A stretch of DNA of 64,000 nucleotides. Origin: Stratiolaelaps scimitus. Its lineage: Eukaryota > Arthropoda > Arachnida > Mesostigmata > Laelapidae. Location of the stretch: positions 2,122,001-2,186,000 of the forward strand of contig JABWDB010000046.1 of the NCBI GenBank assembly GCA_019614645.1, written 5' to 3'. The translations under genes were made by a program, and so were the position numbers. Below are positions 1-13,462 of the stretch, piece by piece (the first letter of the stretch is position 1; every line of letters begins with the position of its first letter). The notes beneath the pieces are model-generated. The model did not search any database. It was not told where the DNA came from and saw only the letters and a program-made list of their open reading frames with translations.

Positions 1-627
1 AGCAACAACAACAACCTGAGCAGCAATCACAGCGACAAGTTCAGGACTGCAAGGTGCTGGCTGGAGTCGATTATTCTTTACACTTACACCCCGTTCTGTC
101 CCGAAGTCTGGATCACATCGTCGTCGAGCCCCTGTATTATACATCGCTGAAATTCGGATCTACGATCAACGTGAATCATTGCGGACTTGGGCTCGTTTGG
201 ATTTGTGTTCCCGTAACATGAGATCCAGACACACACACACACACACACAGACACCACCGAGACATACTATAATATATCTTCATTTATTCATTCGCCTCAG
301 TTGCCCGACCAAGCTGTCATACCCCCACCAGTTGACTGTGGACAGTGGACGATCAATTCGATGGATGCGACGCGGCAGTTTAAGCCAACGGTGGTATTAA
401 GCTCGACACAAACGAACTGACCGACCGACCGACCAACCAAACCCAGGGCGAGCCGGATCCCGATTCGTGATCGCTTCGTCTCGAGACGGACAAGCTACAT
501 AGGGGCCAGGTAGATCATATATATATATATATATATATAGGGGCTCGTGTTAAAACGACTACAAAACTAGAAATATCTGCCATGGGTCAGATCCTGTTCT
601 GTTCGTTGGGTAAAATCTCTATCACGA

Positions 628-666
<39 letters not shown>

Positions 667-1230
667 CATGCATATGATGGGGGGGGGTGTAGATTGTGAG
701 CAACCGAGGGCCGTCTGATGGATGCCACAGGGGGTCAGCCTGGCATTCACCAAACGGATTTCACACAGGCCATCGTCATCACATGGTGGACGTCTCCACC
801 AGAGACATTATGGAATTATACTTGTTATCAGCTATGCAATGCGTGAATTCAGCATTCGCAGCATGCGTCAAACGTCGGCGAATCTCAGGAACGCCATCGC
901 ATGCTTTTCTAAGTCACATCACTGTGCTATGGGTCGCGACATCGGACATCTTGCTTCAGAGATGTTCCATATTGGATAAACTTGAGATTATTACTCCTGC
1001 TGTTTCTGGTCATCATGTGTTGTTGATGGTGTTGCTAGATTCGTGTCCACACACACACAAGTGAGGATGGAAATTCGGCGATAATTCCAATTTTGGCCAC
1101 TGATGGAGATTCTATAAAAAGTGATGGAAATCATATTATGCTATATCTCTACCTCTGTCGGGTTATTAGACGCATTATATCGAATATGGCTAGCGCCTTG
1201 ATATATATATATATATATATATAGTACTAT
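1..1230. other. Non-coding stretch with microsatellites
   Basis: No convincing gene. The stretch holds a CA array near 229-249, a GACC tetranucleotide run near 419-437, and pure TA arrays at 517-539, 633-662 and 1201-1223. The open frames here are short and rich in Thr-His or Ser-His dipeptides produced by the CA repeats, so I treat them as chance. Confidence 0.6.
633..662. repeat. (TA)n microsatellite, about 30 bp
   Basis: Uninterrupted TA dinucleotides, followed by a TACATACATGCATATG transition and a G run. Confidence 0.95.
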
Positions 1231-3320
1231 CTAGTGCGAAAACATAATTACGGCCCTCTGTCGCATCATCCGATTCGTTCATCATATTCCCCCGCAATCC
1301 GGCAGCAGTGTTTGTGCACGTCTGGACAGAAAAACGTCCGTGAAACGAGCCAAGCAGCTAGCCAGTCATTCTCATCCACACTGTGGCGCATACTGCTGCA
1401 CAGCCCATGGAAAAATATCGCCGTCTCAGCTAGTCGTATGTGTGTGTGGGGTGGTTACCGCACAAGAGCCCAAAGGAGGCGCGTGCTCCTCGCGGCCGAC
1501 GAGAACTTCACAACGAAGTTTCATATCGGTCGCACACGAACGGGAACAGGCGACTCGAACCAGCGGGGTCGGTTACAAGAGGCAGTCGCCAGGAGAGCGG
1601 CAGCCAAAGGCCGCTGTCAAGTTGCTGTTGTTGCTGTGCTTCGGCTGCTGTTGGTGCTTCGTAGCTACATGCCTGAGCCTCTGTGGGTCCGCCGAAGTCT
1701 CCCCGGACCGTCGCTTAGCCACGTCTTCCAGCTTCTGGCTGTTTGCGGCCTGCCGCAGATTCGCCAGCCGCACCGCTCTATTCTGGCGCTGTCCAGAATA
1801 GAGACTAGCACCAAATAGCCGCTAGCGTCCGACACGTCGCAGTGCCAAGAGACGCTGGCAGCAGGACTGCGCCCGTCCACACATCGAACCAAACGAACAG
1901 CACGCGTCTACGACGTCGACAACGCTCGACGAGTTGTTCGTGGTTGCGAGGCGTCGCCGCCGCTTGCTTTGCTATGGCCTACGGCGGCGCACTACGGCAG
2001 CAGACGGTGGAGAGGGGAGCGCGACTCGCTCGACGTCGAAATAAGTTGAAGGCAAAACGCAGCCTCGATGAGACCGACCAGAGCAGGACAACGGGCTAGC
2101 CGCGACAATGCATACAGGGCCAGCACCAAGTGGACAATCAAGCAGGCTGCTCTGCTGCGATAGATGTTGTTGTTGTTATTATTATTGTTATTATTCTTGT
2201 TGTTATTATTGTTATTGTTGTTGTTGTTAATTTTGTTTGGGCTGAAGCTGCCGTGACTTTCTTGGTTGTGATAATAATAATTCACATGCCACTGCTGCCG
2301 ATGTTGTTGCTGTTGATTAAGGTGATGGTGAATCCTCAACTCGTCCCTTCTACAGACAGAATATATCGCGCCTCTCGCACAAACGCGCAGCAGTAGCATC
2401 GTGTCGAATGTATGATCATATAATACTACTAGGTACTATCATATAATAATAATAATAATAATACATAAAATGTATACCGAGTATGGCAAATAGTGGTCTG
2501 TGTGGAGGGAGCCCTGCCGGGAACGCGGGCCGGGTCCGTTGCGCCGTCATGGTGCGATATATCAATCTATCTACCTATGCTTCGATCGATCTATCGAGTT
2601 TTTCAGTGACCGGGAATGGCTCATCGCAGTGCTCTCTCTCTATCCCCCACCTCGGCGAGCCGACAACACGGCCGTCCAGCGTTAGACGGCAAAGACGTCC
2701 ATACCCTCCGGGCACCGGACGGCCCGGCGAGAGGCGGCAAGTCCGGGCGCAACTTCAAGTTACCACCATCACTCCCTCCGAGCTCTTTTTTTCTTCTCCT
2801 TACCCCGGCCTGCGTGCTCTTTGCCTCGTTGGTTCGCGGCTTCGGCGTCGAGGCATTAGGCGTCGCCTGGCCCCGGTTTCTGGTGTGGCGTTCCAGCGCG
2901 AATCTAGAATTGAAGGGCACCGCCTGACCAGCGAACGAATGCGACCAGCCAACCGAGCATCGCTCTAAGCGGAAGCCGGCGAACGCGTCGTCGCCAATTT
3001 CTGCCACGTGGCAAACTTTTGGGCGGTGGTCGACACTTTTCTGTGTGGCGCTTCTCGCTCTCGCCCCCCCATAAAACTTGTTACTGCCGAAATTGAAGCC
3101 GGTAGAGAGAGAGATCATTGGCGGGCGATGAGAGGCCCATGTGAACGTCAATCTGGCACAGTTCTTCGGACAGAGGCAAATGTGTGCTCGGTTCGTTCGA
3201 GAGAAACTTGGAAAAAATTGTCGTTCAATTAATTCGATGCTATTCGAAAGTCGAATTTCAGTTACTCGGCGGACGTGCGCCGTGTTAGGCGGCAGAGCAT
3301 CATGTATGGGCAAATAATAT
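1230..3320. other. GC-rich block open in several frames on both strands
   Basis: Base composition rises sharply, with many CpGs, compared with the flanks. Long open frames occur on both strands (for example 1234-1818 plus, 2621-3313 minus with 230 codons) and overlap one another in mirrored frames. None carries a domain or motif I recognise, and stop-poor composition alone can explain them. A GTT/ATT tract (about 2165-2232) and an AAT run (about 2443-2462) lie inside. A CpG-rich promoter or first-exon region is possible, but nothing seen fixes a transcription start or a coding strand. Confidence 0.4.
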
Positions 3321-5040
3321 TAGCTGGGCCGAGCTAGAATTGTAACTATGACTCGCCGTAGATTAAAATGCTTTGTTGACAATGAATTGGATGCTCCCGT
3401 GTGACGTTATTCACAAGGGAATCAATGCAAGAGATGTTGAGAGATAAATGTATACAATAACAACGAGGCAGCTCTCGAGCCCGCATATCTTCACATACCC
3501 TATCGAAGTAAGTCCTGGCAGTTTTCTGCCCTTGGAGGAAACTCAAGTTTGGTGAGTTTGTAAGTCCCACACACTGGTCACCCAGTAGTGGCCAAGTAAA
3601 AAGACTTCACAAAGTCAACGTTTCGTCTCTACAATTGGTAGCTGTCTTCCTCCCCGTCGAATATGAAGCTCGAGGGGTAGGTAGACAAACCATTCTAAGC
3701 CTGCAATTCACAACAAGCTAGCATCGTGTGGGCATCAAATACACGTAATCTCTCTTGTTTGTCCGTCTCTTGAGCGTGTTTTCGATAGGTGGCCATACGG
3801 CACGATTTAAATGTAGCCAAGCTCCACGCACAAACGCTCTAACGCTTCACGAACTTAACAAGCGTGTAACCCTCTCCGCCGGCGTTCGACTTAAGCCTTG
3901 TTCTCTACACCTCAACAACATATACGACACGAACTTCAATGCCCCATCGTAGAACAACCACCACCACCACCACCGCCGCTGCTGCCGCCAGCATGACAAT
4001 GGTCTAACGGCGCCTTCACACGCGTCGGAATAAATCGCACGAGGGATCCGTTAGGAGTGGTACGCATTGCTTTCCAAGTTCCGCTCGAGCTTCGCCAAAC
4101 GGCAGCCACCGATGCTGTTGCCCTATAAACATCGCGCTATGATCGCGGATCGGTTTTTCTTCGACGATAATCAGCAATTTTCAACTGAACCTCACAACAA
4201 CACATGCAACAAAATGCCGATAGCCGCTGAGATGCCGCCGCTCTCTCAGTGTCTGGCGTGTGCCATCGTCGAAAATTCGAATGATAACAACGAGACGAGA
4301 TAATCCATCGGCATAATGACACTTGTGCATATATCTCTTTTGCCCCTGACGTGCACCCGACTACCGGCCCGCGTTACAAGTGTAACATTGAACAAGCCGG
4401 CACACCAGGCACGTGATGGCGTAAGCTGACAAGTGTTCGCGTTTGTGTCTAGTCTGGCTGGCGTGGCTTTCTCGAGAAAAATCGAAAATGTCAGGACTTT
4501 TTTTGTGGCTCGCTTTCAGAGCGGCGGCGGTGGCGGCGTCGTTAGACTGTCAAAAGGCCCGTCACAACTTGGGATTGCTGGCCTCCGCAGCGATCAGGTG
4601 TGTCCAGGCTAGCGGGGGGTTTCGTTGGCGAGCGTTCTTTCGCAGGCACAAACATTTTGCTAGACTTCTTCGACTTTCGCCGCGGGGTGGTCGCTGGGGT
4701 GTGAGGTGTGACGCTGCTTGTAATAATCGTCATGCAACACTCTATCAGAAGAAGAAAGTCGTGCCGGCGACAATTCAATGATGAATCAGTTCGCGGCAAC
4801 CGTTCAGTGGACAATCGCCCATACGCACACACACACACACCGATACAAATCGTTGTGGCATTTCAAGTTGTTGAAATGTTTAGCCCGCGCAAGGTAGAAA
4901 ATACTAACTTTACATTGTAGTGGACAGTAAGGTATTATGATATCGCAGAATACAACACAAACCATAGAAAATCTTGGGGTCGTACATTACAAATGAAGGC
5001 AGAATGAGAGTTTCCTTCACGCAAAATGAGGGTATTAATA

Positions 5041-5074
<34 letters not shown>

Positions 5075-7140
5075 TGTATATCTTACACATGTACACGTGT
5101 GCATGCTGGTAAAGACCGAGACGCGTGTGATCGACCGTGGCCAATTGTGTGAATGCAGTAACGCGTCTACCGGCTGCCAGCAACTAAACAGCCCAGTGGG
5201 AAATGGTCTTGCCCTCATCTTTCGCCGAGAGGTAGTGTTTTTTCTTCTTCAAAAACAGTTTCGAGGCTTATACTTTTCTCCGGGCCACAACACGAATGGT
5301 TAAGTGACGAGTATATGTCTCGTCCACTGTGTGCATCCGCATCAACTTCAGCAACCTCTTGACGAATCCCACCTGGACCTTCCCAGAGAGCTGTCCGCTT
5401 CTCTGCGGCGTTCCGAATGAGCTGACTCGCCTACTCCGATACCCTCCATTGAACGAGCTCAATCGTCGATTTGGTAGCGTAGCATTTTACTCGCGCTGTC
5501 GGCTGAACTAAACACCCTCACCCGGAGCCTTGAGGCACGCCCGTAGTGGGCGCTGCCACATCACCGGCTTAAGTATAATAGTTATTGTAGTCGTGGTACC
5601 ACCGGTTGTGCACACTTCTTCGACGTCAATCAAACAGAAACAATAGCATAGGATGAATAGCGGCACCTAGGAGGAGATTTGAACGTTCCAAAGGAAATAT
5701 CTTGAATGAATTGAAGCGTGCCATTTTTATATTGTCGACCAAATTTAGGCCAAATGCATGCTGTGTATACCGTACCAGCTTTACAGGTATATAGCTTAAC
5801 TCGAATGCTAGCAATCACGTTGTTGCGAAAATGTCCGCTGCAGGTATTACACGACATCAGGCTACATACACATATCTGTATGATCATAGATCAATTTAAT
5901 AAAAACAGTGAATCTCCGATGAGAAACTTCTGAAATGCGTATCTCTGCTTCGCGCTGTTACGACTGTATGCCGGTCAGATCATAATCTTGAAATAGTGCT
6001 AATCACCATGTTCAAATTCTATGGTGAAGAATAAATACTTCTAACCTGAAAACACAGAACTTAAACAGGGTAGAAAGAGATCTGATCTCTATTAGCCGTC
6101 TATGGCAACCCATGTCTCGATTTCGACAGGACCTTTGTCGAGCACAGATTGTGTTGATTATAGATCCTCAACGATCAGCAGTCCGCGCTAGGCAAGTTGA
6201 TGTCTTAAGCACCCACACACACATATATTTCGACACCTATGGGATTTCATTCCACTGGCTGGAACGAATTTAGACGGCAAGTCCTCATTTTGGAATGAAT
6301 TAGTTACCACCAAAAAACGCCGTCATTATTCGCAACGACAACCATTTTGTCAAGTGTATATTACCTGTGATAGCGAACCGAGGCTTGGCTGTTAGCTCAA
6401 ATAATGAACTCAATAGAATATAATTCTCTTCAGCTGAACTGATAATTTAGTCACTCCAATTCACTAATTGAATTTATAGCATTCATTCATACATTCAATT
6501 AATAACTGAATCTAAGCACCGATGTTATTCAGTTTGAGATTATTATCACACGTCATTCCATCTACCAAATATGAGGTTACTATTGTAAGCGAACAGGACA
6601 TTGTGATCGCCTGTAACAGATGCCTCCCAATTAGAATTCAGAGCTTTCACCCGGAAGCGAACACACTGCCTATCAACGATTCCCTGATTAAGACAGTTTC
6701 GAGTCGTCGACAAGGGCAATTGCTACTTCAAATAGATTAAGGCAGTCCTTATATCCAAAGGTAGCATTGTTTAGCTTTGACATGCATCTGTCCTAATGGT
6801 GCGTTGTCTCCGCGTGTCGTGGCTGCTCTCAATGCAACAAATACAACAGCTACCGTAACGTCGCGGGCTAAAGCACGGTGAATTTCGGTGTCCACAATTT
6901 TGTGTAGTCGTCTTGCATCGAAACAAATAATCACGCAAATGTATGCCCCGATGAAACTGAACACACATAACAACGTAGGACACTTGATGATGATGATGAT
7001 GATGATTATAGTAGTAATGATAATAGTAATAATAGTCCGCAGAATCGGATTGAGTGGGATCGCCTCCTGGTGCCAGGCTTCGATTTCGGATCGTTTTGGG
7101 TGGAGGTGCTCATCGGCACGTAACGCCAACGTTCCTGCCA
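3320..7140. other. Unique-looking non-coding DNA
   Basis: No supported gene. The notable content is a CAC/CCG trinucleotide run at about 3958-3990, a TA array at 5052-5075, and a GATGAT run near 6987-7005. Open frames are short, lack recognisable domains, and overlap on both strands. Confidence 0.55.
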
Positions 7141-7179
7141 TAGTAACTGCCATGTAAAGATTATATATAAAAGTGAATT

Positions 7180-7181
<2 letters not shown>

Positions 7182-7212
<31 letters not shown>
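7182..7212. repeat. (TA)n microsatellite, about 31 bp
   Basis: Pure TA dinucleotides flanked by GTGAATTTG on the left and CTAACGG on the right. Confidence 0.95.
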
Positions 7213-7214
<2 letters not shown>

Positions 7215-7960
7215 AACGGACAACTTGAAGTGGAAATGGCCAATGGTCGTCGTAACGAATATCGCCCGTGCGAGTGTCGTTGCCTCACCGGCAGAAGCGG
7301 TAACAGCAGCGATTTCCATTCGGCTGTTATAATAATTCTATTGTCACCAAAATCCAAGCTTGTCGTGGCTGTTTTAGAGAGGTGGAAATTTCTACGTTTG
7401 CCACGCAGCGTCGATTTTTGAGAAAGAGAGAGAGAGAGGGAGGGTCGATAGGATGGCTCAATCGTCCGAGTGATCTGAGTCAGGATTGTTGTCTACATGC
7501 AAAACAGCGCTGCCAATATAATGCACATAACGCAAGTAAATCGTCCAGTAAGCGTTGTATGCACAAGCATCGTTGACGTTCTAGCAGCCGTTGTGTCACT
7601 GTACGTGATTTTGTCTGTAGTTCTCCTCTGGTTACCGCTCGTACGCGATTCAACACCGTCTGAAGAGAACCCCTGTAACTCATCACTATTGGGGTAATGT
7701 TGTTGTTGTTGTTGTTGCTGCCACTGCCGCCGACGACGACGATAGTACTACTACTGCTGCTGATGATTATGATGGCGTAAATATAATGGGTCTGCCTTGG
7801 TAATGTGTGCAACGACTATTGTTAGCACAGTAATCGGGTTAAACGGTACGCAGCCTTGACGTGATCATTTTGCGGGCGGTGGAGGAGGGGTTTCGACAAT
7901 CAAGAAACAATAGTTCCAGGCTGAACACGTTACACTTGTTATGTTATATTACGGTTGCAG
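7213..7960. other. Non-coding stretch with trinucleotide runs
   Basis: It contains an AG run near 7420-7440 and a GTT/GCT/GAC trinucleotide block at about 7698-7765. No supported gene. The open frames crossing it are dominated by Ser, Asn or Val homopolymers from the repeats. Confidence 0.55.
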
Positions 7961-8082
7961 ATCAAACGAGGAACAACACAGATGACCATTGGTGGCTAGC
8001 AGCAGATTTGCGCACAGCGATTGAAATCAACTTTCTTCAAACAAGCAAGCGTACAAGCCCGAGGCCACATCAGTGGAATTAG
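7961..8082 (+). CDS. Weak terminal-exon candidate
   Basis: Unrecognised product. A T-rich tract ending in ACGGTTGCAG at 7951-7960 resembles a splice acceptor. The frame that follows is open for about 40 codons with a mixed, non-repetitive composition (two adjacent Trp, acidic residues, then a basic Ser/Pro/Arg tail) and stops at 8080-8082. An AATAAATAAATAA cluster at about 8163-8175 could serve for polyadenylation. No partner exon was found upstream and no domain is visible. It may be chance; this is inference from sequence shape only. Confidence 0.12.
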
Positions 8083-10702
8083 AAAATAATCATAATAATA
8101 ATTATTATTATTATTACTATCATTAGCATTTTTAGAAAATCATTATATCATTTAATTACAAAAATAAATAAATAACTCTATGAGCACTATACTCAAGATC
8201 AAATCAAGATAAACCGCAGCCCGGGGGGTTTAGTCCCGTCATGTGAACGCGTGCTCGACAACAAGCTCACGTTATAGCACCTTATTTTGTTGTATATGCA
8301 TCTTAAGAAAAAATCGAATGATTTCAAAGCGAGCAAACTCTCCAAGTTCAATATTACTGTACGTAATGAAAAATACGATGGCAAATAGCTGTCAATCATA
8401 AATTAATCATATAATCATCAGTGAAAGCTCGAAATCACCAAAAAAAAAGTCGCAGACCGCTAATTAAGCGCGTCCTCATCGTCCTATGTTGACTTGTGCA
8501 AGACAAGCAATCAACAGTTCTCTCTAATTGACATCTAATCACAATTGGCCACTCACGACCTATCGAAACCATAGTCACAAATTCCATAGCAGCGACGTCC
8601 GAGCATATGCATCCGTATTCTACCGGCATAGGTTCACGATAAAGCTCGAATTCTGTTCACGATCGTTAACTGCAGAGCTCACAGCACCCTTGGATACATT
8701 CCCATTGACCATAGGCCTACCACACACCGAATGAAAAGACAACAAATAGGTTCGAAGCATAACGGGCGGTCGATAACTTCCCACACACATAACACATTAA
8801 CCCTTCTCTATAGATGATAGCCAAAAATTAGCATACGAGTATTGTTACGAGAGTCGAACACAGAGAGGTATATATATAGGTGATCGTGGTAGAACGAGCT
8901 GTCTGGTGTGGCCTTGTGTGGCTGGGCGGCCAGTGGTGCCGAGACGTTCTAATTCAACTTACAGCAGCGCTTGTACGAACAGCAGCGGCAGCAGCAAGAA
9001 CAACAACAAGAACAATGTTGTTGGTGCTGTTGTTGTTGTTGTTGTTGTTGCTAGTGTCGCTGTCGACGCCGCGATAGCAGTAATAAGAACGGTTTGGCTG
9101 CTCGCGACAGATGGTGGTGGTCCGCCTCGATTTTGCTGAGTCATTCTGACGATGCAGTCAGAATTTCGTCTGCTGCGTTAATGGTATGAATTGTATTTAG
9201 GGAATAGATGTAGGTAATTGATTGACAGCAATGTCGCCAGCAGTGAAATGGCGTCTAGATGAAATACAACGCTAACAGCACATTTGTAAAATACAAGTGA
9301 CACCCACCAGTAGCCTCAACAAGTGGCTATTACCCATGAGCTAGGGGTAAAAAGATTAGAAAGTATAGCTGGTACAAGCGTCGAGTAATTTTCGCAGATG
9401 TTCGGCTTAATAATAATAATAATTCGGTTGAATATGGTGAAATAGTGTATAGCTGTACACACACACATGTATATATATATATATATATATATAAACTTGT
9501 GGTGGCAGAGAAAGAGATAGAGAGAGAGCCCGAAATTGTGGTACAGTGTCGAGCCTTGTCGCAAAACAGGGTGCAGGGTAGAGCGGTGAGAAGCGACAGA
9601 TGTCGCACTACAATACATATATATATATAGACATTCATTTATCCATCCAGGCTAATAGATTTGAACAGGTCATATCGAAAAACACGACGTGCAAAACAGT
9701 ACACGTAGGTAGGCAGCCACGATATACAGCTAAAGAACAAGCAAGCAAAAAATTAAGCGCACTTTGAAGCACGACTGTACGAATGATATATAATGACGAA
9801 GGAGGGAGCGGCGACAATTGACAACGACTCACCGGGCTGTCCACGCAGGATAAATGTTACTGTTCCATTATACAATGCCATATTGCCAAGCATTCGTTCG
9901 CTGCCGGGCGCACTGCTGCTCGTGTACATGTTGCTCTTTCTAGGCGAAATCGTTCATGAAACATTCTCTTCCCACAGGTTTATATAGCCGTATGCTGCAT
10001 AATGAGTTGTTCTTTGTGTGAGCGGAGATCGGTGTTTCTACCCGCCCGCCCGCCCGCCTGTTCTGTCTCGTTGATGAATTCGTTGCCGAGCTCGGCGGTA
10101 CCGAGGAAAGGGTTTCGCGAGGGCGCTGTTTCTGAATAACGGGTGAAACAACAGACGCGAGATGGGGCTGCAGCATCCCATCGTCATCCAGATGGTAAAC
10201 GTGTGTGTCTATGGCGTCACATGAGAACTGTTCATGTCGGCGAGCCAGTCCGCCTGGCGCAGGCTAACGGGTGGGCGCGGAGCACGGGTCTCTCGTTCTG
10301 TTGAGCTCATGGGATAGCCACACTGCGAAGTGCTGCACATATAACGCTCATGGCTCACGCGCGGCCTGAATAAGCTGATAATGAATGTCGTCGAGTGAGC
10401 GATTTGGCCGGTGAGCTCGGTGGTACTTCTGAATAAAACGCTCGTGTCTCAGGCTTCGAGAGTTTTTGGCGGAATCGGAGCGTGCGGCTGACCAATGCGA
10501 CCAACTCGAAACGGCTGCTGGTGTAGCCAGAGAGCGGCAGAGAGCGTTTGCGTGTGTCACATAGAGACACTGCACTGTTCAGCGTTAGCCCTCATGAATC
10601 ATGATTCATTCATTTCATCATCTTGTTCTGCTGTTGCTGCTGTTGTCGACTTTGTGCTGTGCTGGAAACTCGGCACTCTCCTCGACAATTGTGCACCCGT
10701 GA

Positions 10703-10703
<1 letters not shown>
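8083..10703. other. Non-coding stretch with microsatellites
   Basis: It contains AAT/ATT runs at about 8088-8120, a CAG/AAC/GTT trinucleotide block at about 8975-9050, a TA array at 9470-9493 joined to a CA run, and a CCCG tetranucleotide run at 10041-10057. Open frames are repeat-driven. No gene is supported. Confidence 0.55.

Positions 10704-10734
<31 letters not shown>
10704..10734. repeat. (TA)n microsatellite, about 31 bp
   Basis: Pure TA array preceded by CACCCGTGAG and followed by TGCGTGAACG. Confidence 0.95.
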
Positions 10735-10737
<3 letters not shown>

Positions 10738-13280
10738 TGAACGGCATGACAACAACAGGGACAATCGATTACGAACAGGCGGTCGATGTATACAACCTTT
10801 GGTGTCCAGGGAAGGATCACGGCATGAGAAGGAAATTCATTGAAGAGAGGGTATCACCATGAGTACGCTTAGAAAGGTCTGGGTTGTAGCCGTACTCCTA
10901 TGATTCGTTATGGTACATGTGACGCCACGTAATTGTTAGGGGGTGGCCATTTCGAGTACTCGGATATTATCTTCATATCGTGCGCTTGCTAGGCGCACTA
11001 TTATTAGCAGCACTTTTGATTGCACAGGGATATAGCGATGACCAAAGGCAACGAAATAGTCCAAGCAGCGTTTTGAGTCAATATTTTCTTAGAAATGGTT
11101 GCCGAAATCTATATTTACTATATTTATCTTATTAATCTATATTTATCTTTATTTACTCCCTCAGCTCTTGACGTAATTCCAACAAACGAGGCTCTATCCC
11201 GGTCAAGCTAATTAGCTCACTGGTAAAAAAAAGTCTGCATGCGTCCGCTAGTCGCATCAAGATGGCTACTGCCGTAGGCGCTCTCTTTCTGTAGATGCAT
11301 TTCTAAGCAATCATTGATGGTTTTTATTGGGAGAATATAAAATAAATTTCTTATTTTTTGTAATACATTCTTTCCACACTGCTACCTCCGTGTGACAACT
11401 CTCAGCTTAATGGTTGCCGTTGTGATGCGCTCGCATGCAATAATCCCAGGAAGCTATCACGAGAGGTACTAGACGCTGTTTTATTATATTTATTTCATAG
11501 AAGCTGGCAGACGACATTAGATCCACACCTTCCATTGGTCTAACTAAATAAAGCCTTAGCCGACAAACCAAACAGGTCTGATATCAAGCAAAATATCACC
11601 GGAGCCATTGAGCTCTGCCACCTGGTTATACACCGGTATCGGTTACACTGGTCGTCGCTAACCGCTAATAATAAACATTACAAACATTCATTGTGTCGAG
11701 TGGGCTCCGCGAAAGCAAACGCCTAACTAACTAAAACTAACTAACTAAGGCTATTATAACGGGAACTGGCCAGAAGGTTCCGCCCCACCGACTGTTTGTA
11801 CCCTGCCGGGCGGTTCAGCAATTTGATATAATTAAAAGCCACTTAGGCCCGACCGTGCACGAGCGAGCCCATACCCGCCAGGTTAGAGGCGGTCACTTGA
11901 AACGTTCCACCGCGGTGGGGGAAGTCTATAGAGATGGAAAGGTTACGTGAGCTCGCGAACGGCGCAGAGAGCAGCTGTAATTCTCTCTGAGAAGTCAGGT
12001 CCGCATCGAGCCCCGAGAGAAGGCCATAGCGAGAGAGAAATCGAGTGCAAGAGGTTCTTCTACGAGAGGTACGAATATCCCGCCTACCTCTGTAACCGCT
12101 GAGCCTGAATTGTACACCCCTACACATCACACACACACACACACACTCCTGAAACAAATGGTTCGCAGGGGAATACCGAGGAAATGGGGAATCGCTGTTT
12201 GTGTGAGAATCATAAATGACAGCGGCATTCGAGCACAAAAGCACTGATATCCGCTTTCTCCCACGATCATATCCGTGTAGAACGCAGAGTACACTACTGT
12301 GCGTGACGATTATTGTACTATATGAAAATTCGACTCGAAAGTGGTGTATTTAAATGCGTGAATGAGAATAAGACAACACGCGCGACAATAACCCGTACGA
12401 TTCCTACGATTAGCACAAAAGGACAGGCGAAGTGTGTGCGTTAACGCCAATTTTACGGATGTCTACAAATATGTTTTGTTATTAATTGCTTTTGTTGTGT
12501 AGGTAAGCACGCCACATCATCAGTACACAGTAACATCGATGAGATATGTGCAAATAGAATATATTTATTTTGACGATTAATGATACAATGACGATATGAT
12601 ATCACAAGCTCGATGTAGATAGCAGATAGCTCTCCGTTGGTACAGGAGGAGACGTTCGATTGAATATAAAAAACGCTAACGCCATTGAAGCCATTTGATT
12701 GCCGTACGCTAAACGTTGTATTCGCCTCTATGATAGGGCATATTTAATAGTACTGTTCAAAAGTCGTAAATCATCCAGATCTGTAGCCACTTGTCTAAAG
12801 CGAAACGCCATGCCAGTTGTGAATTTCGTGACGCTCGTGAGCTATTCAACGTAACCAATATAGGCCGAAGAAACGCTTAGTAATCATATTTTCGAGCCGA
12901 ATCGTTTCAGGGCTTCTGTATTCGATATGGACAATTTTGATTGTCGCCCGTGGCCTTGCGAAGTGAGGCCCATTCGTCGGTCGATAAAATGCCTTGTGGT
13001 GATCACGTGAAATCGTTTAAATGTTTTTTGTTAGCTGACTTTCAGCTGCACCCCTGGCATGTGACACGCCTCGGAAGGTCACATTACTTCAGGAACCACG
13101 TCGGTATTACTTCAAGAACTTATCGGGGCCGTGTTTGTACTTTTTTTATACTTTTCCAGACTTTTCGCACTCCCGGACCTCGCACGAAACAATTCGCACT
13201 TGCAAGAACCTACAGATTGAAATCCAAGGATTTCTCGCATCCGGCAGCAGCATTTCAACCTGAACCTATATGTCCCTCCT
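10735..13280. other. Unique-looking non-coding DNA
   Basis: I see no supported gene. Visible features are a CTAA-rich run at about 11722-11748, a CA run at 12128-12145, and T-rich tracts. A 173-codon frame at 12941-13462 is open but shows no domain, and its right part overlaps a tRNA-like remnant, so it is not called a gene. Confidence 0.5.
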
Positions 13281-13325
13281 TTCTGCGCAGTCTAACACGC
13301 CGACCACTAGACTACCATGGCAATA
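13230..13325 (-). repeat. Possible tRNA-derived repeat remnant
   Basis: On the minus strand the stretch begins CCATGGTAGTCTAGTGGTCG, which contains TAGTCTAGTGG, a good RNA polymerase III A box. About 40 nt further on, GGTTCAGGTTG is a partial match to a B box. No acceptor stem or anticodon arm folds convincingly by eye, so a decayed SINE head or a very diverged tRNA pseudogene is more likely than a functional tRNA. Confidence 0.25.
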
Positions 13326-13462
13326 GTTTAGCTCGACGGTTTAGGTCGCCCAAAAACTCGGGGACTTTTTTTCGGCTCGTGTTGATCAGTTCCTCGATCC
13401 GCAGGCCGCGACATGAGTCCGGTGCAATGCGATTTTCAGCTTTTCTTCGTAACGACTTCTAA

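Noticed and set aside
1992..2399. Poly-Asn minus frame, possibly a Q/N-rich protein
   Set aside because: The Asn run is an AAC/AAT microsatellite, and the flanks have no recognisable coding character.
2621..3313. 230-codon minus frame, the longest non-repetitive frame in the window
   Set aside because: It lies in a stop-poor GC-rich block with overlapping plus frames, shows no domain, and its first third has no codon bias or start context.
10041..10057. CCCG run as a CRISPR- or regulatory-type repeat
   Set aside because: It is a plain tetranucleotide microsatellite with no spacers.
11722..11748. CTAA-rich run as a possible telomere-like tract
   Set aside because: The unit is CTAA with irregular spacing, not the arthropod CCTAA/TTAGG pentamer, and it is only about 27 bp.
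12941..13462. 173-codon plus frame
   Set aside because: No domain. It crosses a tRNA-like remnant and a stop-poor segment; chance is the simpler reading.
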